DNA of 64,000 nt from Letharia columbiana. Its lineage: Eukaryota > Ascomycota > Lecanoromycetes > Lecanorales > Parmeliaceae. Shown piece after piece: positions 62,860 through 64,000 of this stretch (position 1 is the stretch's first letter; the number at the start of each line of letters is the position of its first letter). Location: the NCBI RefSeq assembly GCF_014066305.1, contig NW_023501063.1, positions 526,001-590,000 on the forward strand. Direction: 5' to 3'. Under the pieces are notes generated by a model. It was not told the origin of the DNA, ran no database searches, and worked only from the letters and a program-made list of their open reading frames with translations. A program made the position numbers and the translations under genes.

Positions 62860-63535
62860 ATAAGAGAAGTTATTATAATAGACGAATATAAAGAATATTA
62901 TAAAGAAATTAAATAATAATAAGATCTTTAATATTAAGAATATAGCTTAGCTCTTTAAGATCTTACGTTATATACTCTCTATAATTTTATATTAAATTAT
63001 TATTTAATAAGCGAAGAATATTATTATAACTTAGTTTATTATCTCTATTATATTAAGAAGTAAGAGAAGAAACTATAATAGATAAATACGAAGAATATTA
63101 TAAAGAATACTATAAAGAATATTACGAAGAAATTAAGCGATAGTAAGATTATTATTATTAAAAATATAACTTAACTCTTTAAGATTTCACGTTATATACT
63201 CTTTACGATTCTATATTAAATTATTATTTAATAAGCGAAGAATATTATTATAACTTAGTTTATTATTTCTATTATATTAAAAAGTAAGAGAAGAAATTAT
63301 AATAAATAAATACGAAGAATATTACGAAGAAATTAAGTAATAATAAAATTATTATTATTAAGAATATAGCTTAACTCTTTAAGATCTTATATTATATATT
63401 CTCTATGATTTTATATTAAATTATTATTTAATAAGCGAAGAATACTATTATAACTTAGTTTATTATCTCTATTATATTAAGAAGTAAGAAAAGAAATTAT
63501 AATAGATAAATATAAAGAATATTATTAGTATATAT
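62860..63535 (-). repeat. 200-bp satellite array, minus strand
   Basis: Marker GCGAAGAATA occurs at 63011, 63235 and 63435: spacings 224 and 200 bp. The longer one carries an extra 24 bp of AAGAATAYTATAAAG-type sequence. Inverted copy of the array at 59147; the array is bordered on its outer side (63535-63560) by the same terminus that borders the plus array at 58010. Confidence 0.93.
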
Positions 63536-64000
63536 AAAAGAATAAGATAGAGCTAAATTAGAAAATCTTAAATTTATATATATAACTAATTATTAATTTA
63601 AGATTATTATATCTTTTAACTAGACTAATTAAATTAGCTCGCTAGCCCTTTTAAGCTTTATTATTAAAAATTTATATATAAAAGTTTTAAACTCTAAAAT
63701 AATTAGCTCTTTATAAATATTATTTCTTTATAATTTTATAAATTATAGAGCTTAATATATACTTTCTAACGCTATAAAAATAATAAAATTTAATTTATTA
63801 TTAATAAATTAAATAAATATTTAAATATAATAGTTATAATAGTTATATTAGACGTATTTAAAATCGAATAATAATTCTTTTATCTATTTATATAATTATT
63901 CTTTTTTTATAATTCTACTAATTTATTAATTATAAATAAATTCGTCTTCGATATTTCTTATCTAAATATTACTAAGTATTTAAGATATATATTTATTTTA
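63536..64000. repeat. Terminus of the 429-bp family (minus) plus direct repeat running off the window
   Basis: 63536-63620 is a minus-strand copy of the TTAGCTCTATCTTATTC end. 63630-64000 repeats 60900-61222 and continues into the start of the 257-bp unit at the window edge, so the mosaic goes on beyond 64 kb. Confidence 0.8.

Larger units (their letters stand above)
1..64000. other. RIP-eroded AT-rich heterochromatic block
   Basis: Seen: A+T is about three quarters or more in sampled lines. The dinucleotides CA and TG are missing for tens to hundreds of bases at a time, TA is in great excess, and CG is comparatively well kept. Stops are overwhelmingly TAA and TAG, with TGA rare. Known: RIP in filamentous ascomycetes converts CpA to TpA on either strand of duplicated DNA and produces this composition. 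The strongest internal proof is the pair of LTRs at 13765 and 15037, which differ by 20 changes, all transitions, 19 of them C-to-T or G-to-A in one direction. Inference: the whole window is a RIP-affected isochore, possibly pericentromeric or subtelomeric; no telomere repeat is seen at either end. Confidence 0.9.

Noticed and set aside
1..64000. CRISPR arrays, bacterial operons, riboswitches, tRNA or rRNA genes
   Set aside because: None seen. Tandem repeats here are contiguous without spacers, and the composition is that of RIP-mutated fungal DNA.

Overview
The window looks like 64 kb of AT-rich, repeat-rich heterochromatin from a filamentous ascomycete, heavily eroded by repeat-induced point mutation (RIP). 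Sampled lines are about three quarters or more A+T. CpA and TpG are almost absent over long stretches, TpA is in great excess and CpG survives better, which is the classic CpA-to-TpA signature of fungal RIP. I see no intact protein-coding gene. All three frames of both strands are broken by TAA and TAG, and only seven short open frames exist. I also see no rRNA, no tRNA gene and no prokaryotic signal. The species cannot be named from this sequence.

Layout. 1-10.6 kb is eroded DNA with a decamer array and a tetranucleotide tract. 10.6-12.4 kb carries the relic of a host-type gene with a forkhead-associated (FHA) domain and a protein-kinase-like domain. 13.76-15.18 kb is the best-preserved object: a 1,413-bp miniature LTR retrotransposon (TRIM-like) with 141-bp LTRs, a 5-bp target-site duplication, a polypurine tract and a primer-binding site matching the anticodon arm of initiator tRNA-Met; its interior is minisatellite. 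15.2-28.7 kb is eroded DNA with two less-mutated islands. 28.7-29.3 kb is a 589-bp MITE-like inverted-repeat element. 35.2-35.8 kb is a 103-bp tandem array. 38.4-40.4 kb (minus strand) is an ankyrin-repeat gene relic. 46.3-47.5 kb is a direct-repeat-flanked segment holding one copy of a 200-bp repeat. 50.5-51.3 kb is a second FHA-kinase relic with a fully recoverable glycine-rich loop, and 53.2-54.0 kb is a relic of an aminoglycoside-phosphotransferase (APH) family gene.

58-64 kb is a mosaic of repeats: 200-bp satellite arrays on both strands, a 429-bp tandem duplication, a 257-bp tandem duplication, inverted repeats around 60.35 kb, and a three-level nest at 58.1-59.1 kb in which a solo LTR of the 13.8-kb family sits inside a foldback element that itself sits inside the 200-bp repeat.

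How it fits together: the kinase, APH and ankyrin relics suggest that host gene families with duplicate copies were mutated along with the transposons. The differing degrees of mutation give a relative chronology, with the 13.8-kb element inserted after its surroundings had already decayed. Assignments of degenerate genes rest on reading translations by eye with TAA/TAG treated as mutated Gln, Arg or Trp codons, so they are family-level calls only.
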